Part shown: positions 16,753 through 25,828 of the stretch, piece after piece
How positions within the stretch are numbered: position 1 is the stretch's first letter
Layout: every line of letters starts with the position of its first letter
From: Bacteroidota bacterium
GTDB taxonomy: Bacteria; Bacteroidota; Bacteroidia; Bacteroidales; UBA4417
NCBI GenBank assembly: GCA_013376995.1
Contig: JACAAZ010000019.1
Coordinates: 20,115-84,114, forward strand
Length of the DNA: 64,000 nucleotides
Direction of reading: 5' to 3'
The notes under the pieces: model-generated
Databases searched by the model: none
Told to the model about the DNA's origin: nothing
Seen by the model: the letters and a program-made list of their open reading frames with translations, nothing else
Program-made: the position numbers and the translations under genes

Positions 16753-19296
16753 TTACTCTTTAATAAACCTGGACAGCTGAGAGGTGCCATCCGGGTTGAC
16801 CAGTTTAAGAATGTAAAGCCCTGAGGGCAGGTCCTGCAAATCAATATTCACCCTGTTGGTCACAATTTTGATAGAACTGCACAATATACCGGTGCTGTTG
16901 AAAATTTCCGCAACTGATTTACAATTTCCTGAAGTAAGCTCCAGTATTATCCTATCCCTTGCAGGATTCGGATACAACCTGAATTCCGGTTTCAGGGTGG
17001 GATTGTCTAATCCCGTTATTGTCTGTCCTGTTATATACATTTTCACAAATGCCGGGTTCGTCAATGCATTCAAATCAACCAGGTAGGAATAAGTTGTATA
17101 ACCAACGATTACCGGGTAAACTTTATACAGACCTGCAGGAAGAGAACTGAAGCTGAAATCTCCATTAGCATCAGTCTGGGTCCACTGAATTTGGTTATCC
17201 TGGTCATCCAGTAGCAGAATTTCCTGGTTGGCTGGGCTTACTGATTTGCCGGGATAACTCAATTGGCCGTTTATAGTGTAAGCACCTCCCAATAAAATGG
17301 AATATGGCTCAAGGTAAATTTCATAGCTGTATAGAGGTGAACCAAGGTTCAGCTGAGTGGCTGATTCCCAGTATATGAAACTTGTGAAGAAAGTTGGAAG
17401 ATAAGTTGACGAGAATGGTCCATTTATGAGGGGAGATGCCTGCAGGTAATAATCTCCCGGGGCTACATTGGTAAAATGGAAGTACGAGTCAGGCCCGGGG
17501 CTTGTCTGTTGAATATTGACCGGCATCCCAAGGCTATCAATTTGAACGAGGTTGACAACTGCTTCCGTCAATGACTGGATATCAGCTATTACCTTGCCGG
17601 AAACGCCAGTGATTTGAGGCGCTATCAGCAATGAATCCGACTGGTTAGAGCAGCCCTGGGCAGTTGCAACGGTTAAGGTTACTATGTAATTCCCTGGAAT
17701 TGTATAGGTTACCATGGGATTTTGAACACTTGAGGTTGAGCCATTGCCAAAATCCCAATTATATGAAACAATACCGGAAGTTGGAAGTGAAAGGTCGGTG
17801 AAATACACAGCTTCATACAAATGAGGTGTGGTGAATGTAAAGTCTGAATAAGGACTTCCATTTACAATAATTTGTTGGATAGTAGTTGCCGAACACCCGG
17901 CAGATGTTGTGATGGTTAGTTCAACTGAATAGGTTCCGGAATTGGTAAATGTATGTGATGGGTTTTGTAATGTGCTCACATTGGCGGAACCAGACCCAGG
18001 GTCTCCAAAATTCCAGTTCCAACCGGTCAGGCTGCTTCCGCCATTGGTTTGTGACAGGTCTGTAAATTGAACCGCGGTGCCGGAACAGATTATCGCAGGG
18101 AAACTGAAAAAAGCAATGGGATTAGGGTTGATCGTTACAACATGTGTTACGGTTGTTGTGTTACCGGATGTATCAACAAATGTAAATAGTACATTAAAAC
18201 TGCCAGCAAAAGCATATAGATGCGTTGGATTCGACAGTACACTTACAGATCCATCTCCAAAATCCCAATTATATAAGGCAGCGCTGTTGGGATCTGCCAG
18301 GGCGGTAAACTGGGTAGGTTCTCCAAGGCACTGGCCTGTAAAAGTAAAATCAATAACTGCAGGCTGAATAGTCACCGGCCTGTAAATAGTGTCCTGACAG
18401 CCATAACTATTAGTGGCAATTTCACGGACAGCATAATTTCCAGGGAGTGAATATGTATGTGTTGGGTTCTGGAGTGTACTTATATTATTGACTCCCGAGG
18501 CCTGGTCTCCAAAATCCCAGTTCCATCCGGTTATTGTTCCTATGCCAATGCATACAGACGCATCGGTAAATTGAACAGCTTGGTTTTGAGTTTGTCCGGA
18601 ATAATTAAAATTTGCAACGGGAGGCTGGCTAATGGATATTGTCTGCGTGGTACTGCTCCCACAGCTATCTAGATTAGCCTGGTTTTCAATGACCTGTACA
18701 GATAGAGAAACATTGTAGTTACCAGGAGAACTGTAAGTATGGCTAACATTTGGGTTGTTTGGATAAAGCACTCGTTGCACATGGCCATCTCCGAAATTCC
18801 AGTCCCATACATTTATAAAACCTGTTGGTGTAACTGCCAGGCTAGTGAAATTAACCGGCTGGCCCTGGCACGTTTGTGGTGCTATCGAAAAGGTGGAAGT
18901 TGGTGGCTGGTAAATTTCAACAGTATTTGAAACACTGTTTGACTGGCCCAGTGAATTGGTTACTGTTAGAAAAACCGTATAATTTCCTGGAGTTGAAAAA
19001 ATATGCATGGGATTTTGCAGCACACTGACATTGTTTGCACCTGAATTTGGATCTCCAAAGTTCCAGCTCCATGAAACTATTGAAGAACCAGATGGTGTCG
19101 TCGACAGGTCCTCAAAGATTGTACTGACGCCCTGGCAAGGTCTAAGCCACCAGAAACCAGCTGTTGGTGAAAGCGGGTTAGAATTACTGACCTGGCGTAA
19201 AACTGATGCGCACATTCCTTTTACCGGACACGCATTTATTACAACCAGAAAAAAAAGAGCAGTGACAAGAATAAGTCGGGATACAAAAAATTTCAT
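16753..19296 (-). CDS. T9SS-exported protein with six PKD domains
   Basis: About 847 residues from the ATG at 19296 (signal MKFFVSRLILVTALFFLVVINA); the upstream track start adds a non-signal extension. Six PKD domains follow, recognised by their W(N/D)FG(D/N) cores (SWSWNFGD, VWDWNFGD, GWNWDFGD, YNWDFGD, GWNWNFGD, YNWDFGN). Then come two carboxypeptidase-regulatory/SdrD-B-like segments (SGKVIADIQSLTEAVVNL; INGQLSYPG...TDANGDFSF) and a type A T9SS sorting domain (RLYPNPARDRIILEL...SRFIKE). No catalytic domain is visible, so it is probably an extended surface or adhesion protein. Its flanking lipoprotein paralogues may work with it (inference from order and strand). Confidence 0.9.
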   Translation of the reverse strand: MKFFVSRLILVTALFFLVVINACPVKGMCASVLRQVSNSNPLSPTAGFWWLRPCQGVSTIFEDLSTTPSGSSIVSWSWNFGDPNSGANNVSVLQNPMHIFSTPGNYTVFLTVTNSLGQSNSVSNTVEIYQPPTSTFSIAPQTCQGQPVNFTSLAVTPTGFINVWDWNFGDGHVQRVLYPNNPNVSHTYSSPGNYNVSLSVQVIENQANLDSCGSSTTQTISISQPPVANFNYSGQTQNQAVQFTDASVCIGIGTITGWNWDFGDQASGVNNISTLQNPTHTYSLPGNYAVREIATNSYGCQDTIYRPVTIQPAVIDFTFTGQCLGEPTQFTALADPNSAALYNWDFGDGSVSVLSNPTHLYAFAGSFNVLFTFVDTSGNTTTVTHVVTINPNPIAFFSFPAIICSGTAVQFTDLSQTNGGSSLTGWNWNFGDPGSGSANVSTLQNPSHTFTNSGTYSVELTITTSAGCSATTIQQIIVNGSPYSDFTFTTPHLYEAVYFTDLSLPTSGIVSYNWDFGNGSTSSVQNPMVTYTIPGNYIVTLTVATAQGCSNQSDSLLIAPQITGVSGKVIADIQSLTEAVVNLVQIDSLGMPVNIQQTSPGPDSYFHFTNVAPGDYYLQASPLINGPFSSTYLPTFFTSFIYWESATQLNLGSPLYSYEIYLEPYSILLGGAYTINGQLSYPGKSVSPANQEILLLDDQDNQIQWTQTDANGDFSFSSLPAGLYKVYPVIVGYTTYSYLVDLNALTNPAFVKMYITGQTITGLDNPTLKPEFRLYPNPARDRIILELTSGNCKSVAEIFNSTGILCSSIKIVTNRVNIDLQDLPSGLYILKLVNPDGTSQLSRFIKE

Positions 19297-19410
19297 AGCA
19301 GATAAATTATTTTTGATCAAAGAGAGGTGGTGAAACAAATGTATAAAAAAGGCATACATTATTATGCCATTATATCAGAAGAACTTTCTTTGATGCTGAA
19401 TGAGAAGATT

Positions 19411-20052
19411 TTATTGTTCAGAAACCATGTAATTTAGCAAGGTCTTCTCGTTCACCAGATTACCATCAATGGTTATTATCTTGACAATTCCAACACCGGG
19501 TTGTATGATCCTGGTGAAATTCCCTCTTTTAAACTGGTAGCAATTTTCGAAATCGCCTATTTCAGTATGGATTATTCCATCATAAACAGAAGCTTCTCCC
19601 GGGAAAACCATATCACCAGAGATTTCATACCAATCCCAGGCAGGCCCATCCGGGACAGGGTAGAACAAAATTGTTTTTTCAGGGCAGGCTGTTGTTCTTT
19701 CAGGTACCATTCCATTGATATTCAGCTTGTAAACCGTATCATTCTGAGTGCAAAGCTGATTTCCGTCACTCAACTTCCACCAGTAATCTGATCCGGATTT
19801 TTCAGCAGAGACTACAAATATTGAGGATCTGCCGGCAGATTTCAGTATTCCGTTTTCCCAGGTGCTGTCAGCATAATTCCAGGAAAGACCGAGTTGAAAA
19901 GGAATCATGCCCTCGCTGTGGGCGAGAAGGCTTTCCATTTTAACAAAGGATTGGCCATATGGGCAACCTGAATAAGGATTTTCAGTGGTTTTCTCTTTTT
20001 TGCAAGCCGAAAAAAGAAGTAACAAGACGAAAAGTGATAGAAAATACTTCAT
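19411..20052 (-). CDS. Lipoprotein of unknown function, paralogue B
   Basis: 213 residues with signal MKYFLSLFVLLLLFSAC and the lipobox cysteine at residue 17, followed by a charged KKEK stretch. It is homologous to the gene at 16034 along its length (shared NPYxxCPYG, YADSxW, SGxDYWW, CPEK and GVGIVK segments). It is first in a probable three-gene transcript (lipoprotein B, PKD protein, lipoprotein A) and lies 114 bases before the PKD start. Function unknown. Confidence 0.82.
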   Translation of the reverse strand: MKYFLSLFVLLLLFSACKKEKTTENPYSGCPYGQSFVKMESLLAHSEGMIPFQLGLSWNYADSTWENGILKSAGRSSIFVVSAEKSGSDYWWKLSDGNQLCTQNDTVYKLNINGMVPERTTACPEKTILFYPVPDGPAWDWYEISGDMVFPGEASVYDGIIHTEIGDFENCYQFKRGNFTRIIQPGVGIVKIITIDGNLVNEKTLLNYMVSEQ

Positions 20053-20222
20053 GGAGGGAAGATTTAAGAATTGAATAATAGAAAGGCTATTTGCAACTAT
20101 AAAGATAGGGTAATGTCGGCTTTAATCCCTTATTAACTGAAGAATTACTACTCATCAATTAACTCAAACCCAACTGCCAGTAGATGATTTTGAAAAATTT
20201 TAGGAAATCAGTAAGGAATTGA

Positions 20223-21503
20223 TCATAGATTTTTCACAACGAATTGTGCAGTTACCCTGCTGCGCATTTCAAGCAATATACTTTTACCATCTTCCATAAC
20301 CCTGTCAATGGTGGCCTGGTCGTAATGCCGTATGGTGATTAGCTCCAGATTTGTATTGTACCGAATTTTATACTTCTTTTCCAATTCTTTGAAGAGTTGT
20401 TTAAGGCGGCGTTCATTATTGTCAACACAAACTGAGAAACTAAGTGCAGTGTTTTGCATGAGGTGGATATGAACATTGGTTTCAGCAAAAACAGCCAGGA
20501 TCTCGCTGAGGTTTTGTTCATCAATAAAAGAGAAATCCCGCGGAGAAATGGAGATCAGCACCTGGTCAACTTTGAAGATAAAAGAGGGGATTAGACTATC
20601 GGATGAAGTATTCTGGTGGATAATGGTTCCTTCTGCCTCAGGCTCCACGAAAGATCTTATCAACAGGGGTATATCCTTGTTTTGAAGAGGTTTGATGGTC
20701 TTCGGGTGGATGATAGTAGCTCCATAATATGAAAGTTCCATGGCTTCACGGAAAGATATTGCAGCCAGTTTTTCTGTCTTACTGAAATACTTTGGATCTG
20801 CATTCAACAATCCCGGAACATCCTTCCAGATAATCATTTCTTCAGCATCCAGGGCATAGGAAAAAATGGCTGCCGTATAATCAGAACCTTCTCTTCCTAG
20901 CGTTGTGGTTTCAGTATTTGAAGTAGAGCCCAGGAATCCCTGCGTCAGAAAGACTGTATTTGAATCTTTATGATCAAGCTCAGGCATAATAGCCCGCCTG
21001 ATTAGAGATGCAGAAGTTGACCAGTCCACTTTTCCCTCCCTCCAGGTGTCATCTGTGCGTATGAGGTTCCTGACATCCAACCATTCCGTATCACGCTTTT
21101 CTGATTGGAGGAACTCGTGTACTATGGTTGTGGAAATGAGTTCTCCAAGGCTAACGACCTGGTCGTAGTCACGATCAAAATTACCGGAAGGTGGAATGCA
21201 GGTCAGGCTGCGCAATTCGGTAAACCAGTTTTGCAGGCGTTGAAAAACCGGGCTTCCGGGATCAGTAAAGAGTTCACTTGTGATACCATTGTGATAATTC
21301 TCAATGGTCCGGATATCTTCGTCAAGGAGTGCAGGGTTGTTATACCAGTCGTCGACAACTTTTTCCAGGGCATTGGTGGTTTTTCCCATCGCTGAAACTA
21401 CCACCAGCAATGGTTCCTTCCCGAAATTATTGAGGATCACTGAAACATTTCTGACAGCCATTGCATCCTTCACTGATGCCCCACCGAATTTGAAGACTTT
21501 CAT
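20223..21503 (-). CDS. lysC: Aspartate kinase (monofunctional)
   Basis: 426 residues. It phosphorylates aspartate, the first step toward lysine/diaminopimelate, threonine and methionine. The N-terminal KFGGASV motif, the TTLGREGSDYTAA signature and the DVPGLLNADPKYF segment define the kinase domain. About 130 C-terminal residues carry ACT-like regulatory repeats (ISISPRDFSFIDEQNLSEILAVFAET...), suggesting feedback control. No homoserine dehydrogenase domain is fused. No lysine riboswitch was seen upstream; a TATTTTTG box lies 23 bases before the ATG. The symbol follows family convention and does not claim a particular isozyme. Confidence 0.93.
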   Translation of the reverse strand: MKVFKFGGASVKDAMAVRNVSVILNNFGKEPLLVVVSAMGKTTNALEKVVDDWYNNPALLDEDIRTIENYHNGITSELFTDPGSPVFQRLQNWFTELRSLTCIPPSGNFDRDYDQVVSLGELISTTIVHEFLQSEKRDTEWLDVRNLIRTDDTWREGKVDWSTSASLIRRAIMPELDHKDSNTVFLTQGFLGSTSNTETTTLGREGSDYTAAIFSYALDAEEMIIWKDVPGLLNADPKYFSKTEKLAAISFREAMELSYYGATIIHPKTIKPLQNKDIPLLIRSFVEPEAEGTIIHQNTSSDSLIPSFIFKVDQVLISISPRDFSFIDEQNLSEILAVFAETNVHIHLMQNTALSFSVCVDNNERRLKQLFKELEKKYKIRYNTNLELITIRHYDQATIDRVMEDGKSILLEMRSRVTAQFVVKNL

Positions 21504-21526
21504 TGTGTATCACTTAATTAATATCG

Positions 21527-21534
21527 CAAAAATA
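21527..21534 (-). promoter_or_regulatory. -7 box (TATTTTTG) for aspartate kinase
   Basis: Minus-strand TATTTTTG is a full TAnnTTTG match 23 bases before the ATG. The composite repeat region begins a few bases upstream of it. Confidence 0.6.
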
Positions 21535-21542
21535 ATATATTT

Positions 21543-21910
21543 GTTTGACGGATGGAGATGGGGGAAGAGGACATGGAGACAAGGGGAAGGGGAGATGGGG
21601 GATCATTCAGTAGTCATTCCATAGTCAAACAGTTGTCATTCGATAGTCAGTCCATAGTTGTTCACATATGAAGACAAAAGACAAATCCGTCAGTTGACGG
21701 AAAAGACAAAAGACAAAAGGAAAAAGACAAAAGAAAAATCCGCCTCAGACAGAAAATATAGACTCTGATTGAACAGCTTTTCTGCCTACTGCCTATTGCC
21801 TGCTGCTTCCAGCTTACTGCCACCTGCATAACGCCTCCTGTCTCCTGTCTCCTACTTCCTACTTCCTACTTCCTACCTCTTACTTCCTACCTCCTACAAA
21901 CCAAGAACTA
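21543..21910. repeat. Composite intergenic low-complexity repeat region
   Basis: This gene-free stretch contains, in order: a G-rich purine tract with several G4-G5 runs (21553-21603); about six copies of a degenerate 11-base unit like GTCATTCGATA (about 21604-21665); AGACAAA heptads (21671-21740) interrupted by a TCCGTCA/TGACGGA palindrome; pyrimidine heptads CTGCCTA (about 21783-21815); and CTTCCTA/CCTCCTA heptads (21845-21898). No ORF or RNA was recognised. The 11-base unit, the palindrome and a G/C-rich tract recur together at 63650-64000. Confidence 0.8.
21686..21701. repeat. Short palindrome TCCGTCAGTTGACGGA
   Basis: Seven-base arms TCCGTCA and TGACGGA around GT. It is a variant of the perfect palindrome TCCGCCAGCTGGCGGA at 63723, with paired changes (C to T and G to A) that keep the arms complementary. 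Confidence 0.75.
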
Positions 21911-21935
21911 ATATCCAATAACCAATAACCCATCC

Positions 21936-22955
21936 ATGAAGACCCTCGTAGAATTCATCAATGACAAACAGGTTGAATATCCCGGAGCTACAGGGGAATT
22001 TACCCGATTATTGAACGATATAACTATAGCTGCAAAGATTGTAAACAGGGAAATCAGGATTGCAGGGCTTGCAGATATTAACGGCTTGCATGGAACGACC
22101 AATATACAAGGTGAAGAACAGAAAAAGCTTGATGTATTTGCAAATACTCATTTCATTGAAGCACTGAAGCATGGTGGACAATGCGCCGCTATTGCTTCTG
22201 AAGAAAATGAAGACCTGATCATCTTTGGGAATCCCTACTCCCAGAAAGGTAAGTATGTAGTTGCCATGGACCCCGTGGATGGTTCAAGCAATATAGAAGT
22301 CAACATTCCCATTGGTACTATATTTTCAGTTTTCAAGCGCATCACTAAAGAAGGCAGGCCAGCCACAGTAGATGATCTTTTGCAACCGGGGCGGGAGATG
22401 GTAGCTGCCGGGTACGTTCTTTATGGAAGTTCTACTACAATGGTTTATACTACCGGGAATGGTGTGAACGGCTTTACCTATGACCCTTCAGTGGGGCTGT
22501 TTTTCCTTTCCCATCCTGATATGAAGCTTCCTGATGAAGGGAACACCTATTCCATCAATGAGGCGAATTATAATTATTTTCCGGAAGGGGTAAAGCGCTT
22601 CTTAAATTATTGCCAGGAAGATGATAAGCCTACTCACCGTCCATACAGCACAAGGTATGTTGGCTCGCTGGTAGCGGATGTCCACAGGAATATGATGAGG
22701 GGAGGGATCTTTATCTATCCGGGCAACCAGAAGAATCCGATGGGGAAGCTGCGTTTGCTTTATGAATGTGCACCCATGGCATTTATTATTGAACAGGCTG
22801 GAGGCAAAGCATCGGATGGTTTCAAGCCGATCCTGGATATTGAGCCGTATGATATCCACCAGCGTACACCGTTATTCATTGGCTCGAGGCATATGGTGGA
22901 AAAGGCTGAGGAGTTTATGAAGGAATATTCAAGGGAACTTGCTGATTTTCGATGA
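21936..22955 (+). CDS. fbp: Fructose-1,6-bisphosphatase, class I
   Basis: 339 residues, the normal class I length. It hydrolyses fructose-1,6-bisphosphate in gluconeogenesis. The metal and substrate motif MDPVDGSSNIEVNIPIGTIFS (about 110-130) and the C-terminal KLRLLYECAPMAFIIEQAGGKASDG signature are intact. The upstream region is the composite low-complexity repeat, so no clear promoter could be called; the 5' leader is pyrimidine-rich. It is convergent with the response regulator gene across a CGCTGATT-type repeat. Confidence 0.96.
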   Translation: MKTLVEFINDKQVEYPGATGEFTRLLNDITIAAKIVNREIRIAGLADINGLHGTTNIQGEEQKKLDVFANTHFIEALKHGGQCAAIASEENEDLIIFGNPYSQKGKYVVAMDPVDGSSNIEVNIPIGTIFSVFKRITKEGRPATVDDLLQPGREMVAAGYVLYGSSTTMVYTTGNGVNGFTYDPSVGLFFLSHPDMKLPDEGNTYSINEANYNYFPEGVKRFLNYCQEDDKPTHRPYSTRYVGSLVADVHRNMMRGGIFIYPGNQKNPMGKLRLLYECAPMAFIIEQAGGKASDGFKPILDIEPYDIHQRTPLFIGSRHMVEKAEEFMKEYSRELADFR

Positions 22956-22983
22956 CACAAGTTCGGTTTCTAATTCTGAAGAT

Positions 22984-23095
22984 GGAACGCTGATTACGCT
23001 GAACCGCCTATCGGCGGACACGGATTCACGCTGATTTTATCCGTTTTATCCGCGTACGTATTCGCGTAGTCCGCGTTCTATTTTCCTGGCTGATT
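22984..23095. repeat. Interspersed CGCTGATT / ATCCGCGT repeat
   Basis: This convergent intergenic stretch is made of related short words (CGCTGATTACG, CGGATTCACGCTGATT, TTATCCGTTTTATCCGCG, GTAGTCCGCGTTC) with an embedded CCGCC-TATC-GGCGG palindrome at 23004-23017. The composition differs from the flanking genes. Similar ATCCGCGT-type repeats are, to my recollection, common intergenic elements in Bacteroidota; origin and function are unknown. It fills most of the gap between fbp and the response regulator. Confidence 0.65.
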
Positions 23096-23100
23096 TTTCT

Positions 23101-23730
23101 CTAGAAATCCAGCAATCCTGCTGCCGCCGCCGTTTTAATCAGTATAGCAGTATTCTTGGCATTGAACTTTACCAATAGATTTTTCCGGTGGGTATCTACT
23201 GTCCAGGAACTGATAAAGAGTTTGTCGGCAATTTCCTGGTTGGTATGACCATCTGCTATCAGCCGCAGGACCTCTATTTCCCTGCGTGTGAGGACCGGCA
23301 AATTACCAACCGGTGTAGATTTGCCTTTCAATAAGGCCTCAACCAGGGGACTGACATATTGATTGCCGTTTACCACCTGCTGAATGGCTTCTACGATCTC
23401 TTCGGTATCTGAACTTTTAAGAATAAATCCCAACGCCCCGTTTTGAAGGGCCTGCTCTACAACATGCCTCTGTTCTATGGACGTAATGACGAGGATATGC
23501 ATTCCCGGGAAACGGGTAGTTGCCTGCTGACAAAACTCAATCCCGCTTATATCAGGCAGGTTTATGTCGAGCAGGATAATAGCAGGTTTATTCCCGTTTA
23601 GGAAAGCAAGGCCGTCGTGCCCTGTAGTAACACTATGACAATTAAAATCCGGTAGTTGAGAATGAATAAGCGTCGTCAGGCTTTCACTCACAATAGGGTG
23701 ATCTTCAACAATCAGCGCGATTTTCTGCAT
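23101..23730 (-). CDS. NarL/LuxR-family response regulator
   Basis: 209 residues. An N-terminal receiver carries the acidic pocket (VEDHP) and phosphoacceptor D55 (IILLDINLPD). A C-terminal LuxR-type helix-turn-helix (LTRREIEVLRLIADGHTNQEIADKLFISSWTVDTHRKNLL) binds DNA. It is the partner of the histidine kinase encoded 28 bases upstream on the same strand. Targets are unknown; the divergently transcribed OmpA-like cluster at 25829 is the nearest candidate (inference). Confidence 0.95.
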   Translation of the reverse strand: MQKIALIVEDHPIVSESLTTLIHSQLPDFNCHSVTTGHDGLAFLNGNKPAIILLDINLPDISGIEFCQQATTRFPGMHILVITSIEQRHVVEQALQNGALGFILKSSDTEEIVEAIQQVVNGNQYVSPLVEALLKGKSTPVGNLPVLTRREIEVLRLIADGHTNQEIADKLFISSWTVDTHRKNLLVKFNAKNTAILIKTAAAAGLLDF

Positions 23731-23758
23731 CTCTGTTTACCAGGAGAGGTAAGGGATG

Positions 23759-25696
23759 CTAAGATAATAAAAATTCAACGGTTGCTTCGGTTCCTTCAGA
23801 GGGTTTACTCCAGATCTCAAATTTTCCATTATTAGCGGCTACACGGTCGCGGATGCTCTCAAGCCCTTTTCCCCCTGACGATTTCAATGAAGTGTCAAAT
23901 CCTTTGCCGTTATCCATCACCTGTATGCAAAGCCGGGAACTCTCTGATATCAGTTGAAGATTTATACTCTGTGCTTCAGAATGTTTCAGGGCATTGTTCA
24001 CCAGTTCTTGCCCGATGCGGTAAACAGTAATTTCAAGTTCGGAGGAGTAACGGCCTTCTTCTCCAAAAAACTGGAAATCAATCCCTGGCAAATCTTCTGT
24101 CCGCATTCTTGAAATGAAATCCTCGAAAGCTGCTTTCAACCCATAATGGACAAGTGTTTCAGGCATCATATTATGAGCTACCCTTCTTAATTCTGTGATG
24201 GAATGATCCAATAGTTTAATGGCATGGTCGAAAGCCTGGGCATTCTCCTCGGTAATAATGGAATTTCCTTTCATAGCGGACAGATTGATTTTGACTCCTG
24301 ACAGTAACCCGCCAAGTCCGTCGTGCAGATCGCGTGCCATGCGGCTTCGCTCTGCCTCTTCTCCTTGCAGGACGGATCGGGTAGCTATCAGTTGTCGTTC
24401 TTTTTCAAGTTCCTGAATATGCTGTTCTTTAATTCGGATAGTTTGTTCTGTAATGATTCGGTTGTTGCGGATATTCTTGAAAATGAAGAAACCTATTATC
24501 GTCATGAGGAATACCAGACACGTCAAGGTTAGGATCAGGAAGTTCTTTTCCCTCTTTTCCGAAGTCAGCTTGAGTATTTCTTTTTCTTTTTTCTCTGACT
24601 GGTATTTGGTCTCTAGTTCGAAGAGGCTCCGTGCTTTCTCGGCATTTACCAGGGAATCCCTGATGGTCATGTATTTAAGGTAATACTTATAAGCATTCTT
24701 AAAATCGTTGGCTGAGGCATAGGTTTGAGCCATGGCTTCGTACAGGTACTGAATGCCATCCAGGAAATGATTATCCAATCCTATTTTCATCGACTCCAGG
24801 TAACAATTCGTAGACAAGTCATACTTCTTAAGCTTGAAATATGTTTTTCCAAGTGTATATAAGGTCCCGTTAATGTTGTTCAGGTTATTGTTCTGCCGGT
24901 AATATGAAAGCGCATCCAGTATATATGGCAGTGCTTTGGATGGTTGATCCAATTTATTATAGACAGATCCGATGTTTACAAAGCCATTGATCATCAAAGG
25001 TTTATAATTGATTTTCCTGCAAAGGTCCACGGATTTCTCAAGGTATTTGATGGCAGTGGCAAAGTCAACAGCTCTCTGGGCTAAGGTGCGGGTCTCACAA
25101 AATTCCCTTGAACTGTGTAATGTTCCTATGTGGCTGTAACACTTGGCAATATTCAAGGTGTCGTTTAACTGGAGATAAGTGTCAAGCGCTTTGGTATAAT
25201 ACTGTAATGATTTATTGAATATCTCCTGGTAAGAATATACTACACCTAGCTCATCGGTCAATTCAGCAATCCTGCGAAGATCTTTTCGTTGTTCTTCAAT
25301 CTTAAGGCAGGTGAGATAGCATACCCCTTGATTTTTATAATCCTCCAGGGTTCCATAATATCTACCTGTCATTTGCATAGAGCGGGAAATCCATAAAAGG
25401 TCCTTCAGCCTGAGCGAGGCATCAAGGGCCTTAAATGAATAATATTTCAGAGAGTCATAATGAGATGACTGGTATTCACGGGCTTTAATTAGAAAAACTG
25501 AGATTCTTGCAGTGTCTTTGACATACCCGGTTCTGGAAGGACTAAGTGCCGGGTTTCCTGTCATAATTGGATTCACTATCTTCAGTATGGAATCCATTTC
25601 CTGGGATCTAACATTCAGGATGAAGAACAGGACAATGAAGCAAGTCAAACTAATTGACTTTATCATGCCGGGAATGTGGTTGGTTGGAATCTTCAT
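23759..25696 (-). CDS. TPR-sensor histidine kinase (HisKA_3 type)
   Basis: 645 residues. A signal or first membrane segment (about 11-30; the Met at residue 11 is an alternative start) leads to a periplasmic tetratricopeptide array (about 70-370, e.g. LNIAKCYSHIGTLHSS, INGTLYTLGKTYFKLKKYDLS). A second membrane helix follows (about 388-408, LILTLTCLVFLMTIIGFFIF), then a coiled coil, a HisKA_3 dimerisation domain with phospho-accepting H458 (RDLHDGLGG) and a HATPase domain (DNGKGFD, GGKGLESIRDRV). This is the common Bacteroidota NarX/DegS-like architecture. The signal is unknown; TPRs suggest sensing through protein contact. Confidence 0.94.
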   Translation of the reverse strand: MKIPTNHIPGMIKSISLTCFIVLFFILNVRSQEMDSILKIVNPIMTGNPALSPSRTGYVKDTARISVFLIKAREYQSSHYDSLKYYSFKALDASLRLKDLLWISRSMQMTGRYYGTLEDYKNQGVCYLTCLKIEEQRKDLRRIAELTDELGVVYSYQEIFNKSLQYYTKALDTYLQLNDTLNIAKCYSHIGTLHSSREFCETRTLAQRAVDFATAIKYLEKSVDLCRKINYKPLMINGFVNIGSVYNKLDQPSKALPYILDALSYYRQNNNLNNINGTLYTLGKTYFKLKKYDLSTNCYLESMKIGLDNHFLDGIQYLYEAMAQTYASANDFKNAYKYYLKYMTIRDSLVNAEKARSLFELETKYQSEKKEKEILKLTSEKREKNFLILTLTCLVFLMTIIGFFIFKNIRNNRIITEQTIRIKEQHIQELEKERQLIATRSVLQGEEAERSRMARDLHDGLGGLLSGVKINLSAMKGNSIITEENAQAFDHAIKLLDHSITELRRVAHNMMPETLVHYGLKAAFEDFISRMRTEDLPGIDFQFFGEEGRYSSELEITVYRIGQELVNNALKHSEAQSINLQLISESSRLCIQVMDNGKGFDTSLKSSGGKGLESIRDRVAANNGKFEIWSKPSEGTEATVEFLLS

Positions 25697-25828
25697 TTCA
25701 ATACAAATCTAAGGACCAGGCTGGCCATAAAAATCCCCTTTTACAGGGATTATTACTGCCACGTTTGTCGGTATATTTACATATTCTTAATATACTTTCT
25801 TGTCATAACAAATTAACGCATTTTCCTT

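Noticed and set aside
16697-16753. Start of lipoprotein A at 16753, overlapping the PKD stop as TAATG
   Set aside because: It would put about 19 non-signal residues before a clean lipoprotein signal; the ATG at 16696 fits better, though the overlap is suggestive.
21504-21935. Lysine or other riboswitch upstream of aspartate kinase or fbp
   Set aside because: No riboswitch-like conserved core was seen; aspartate kinase has only about 15 leader bases after its -7 box and the rest is low-complexity repeat.
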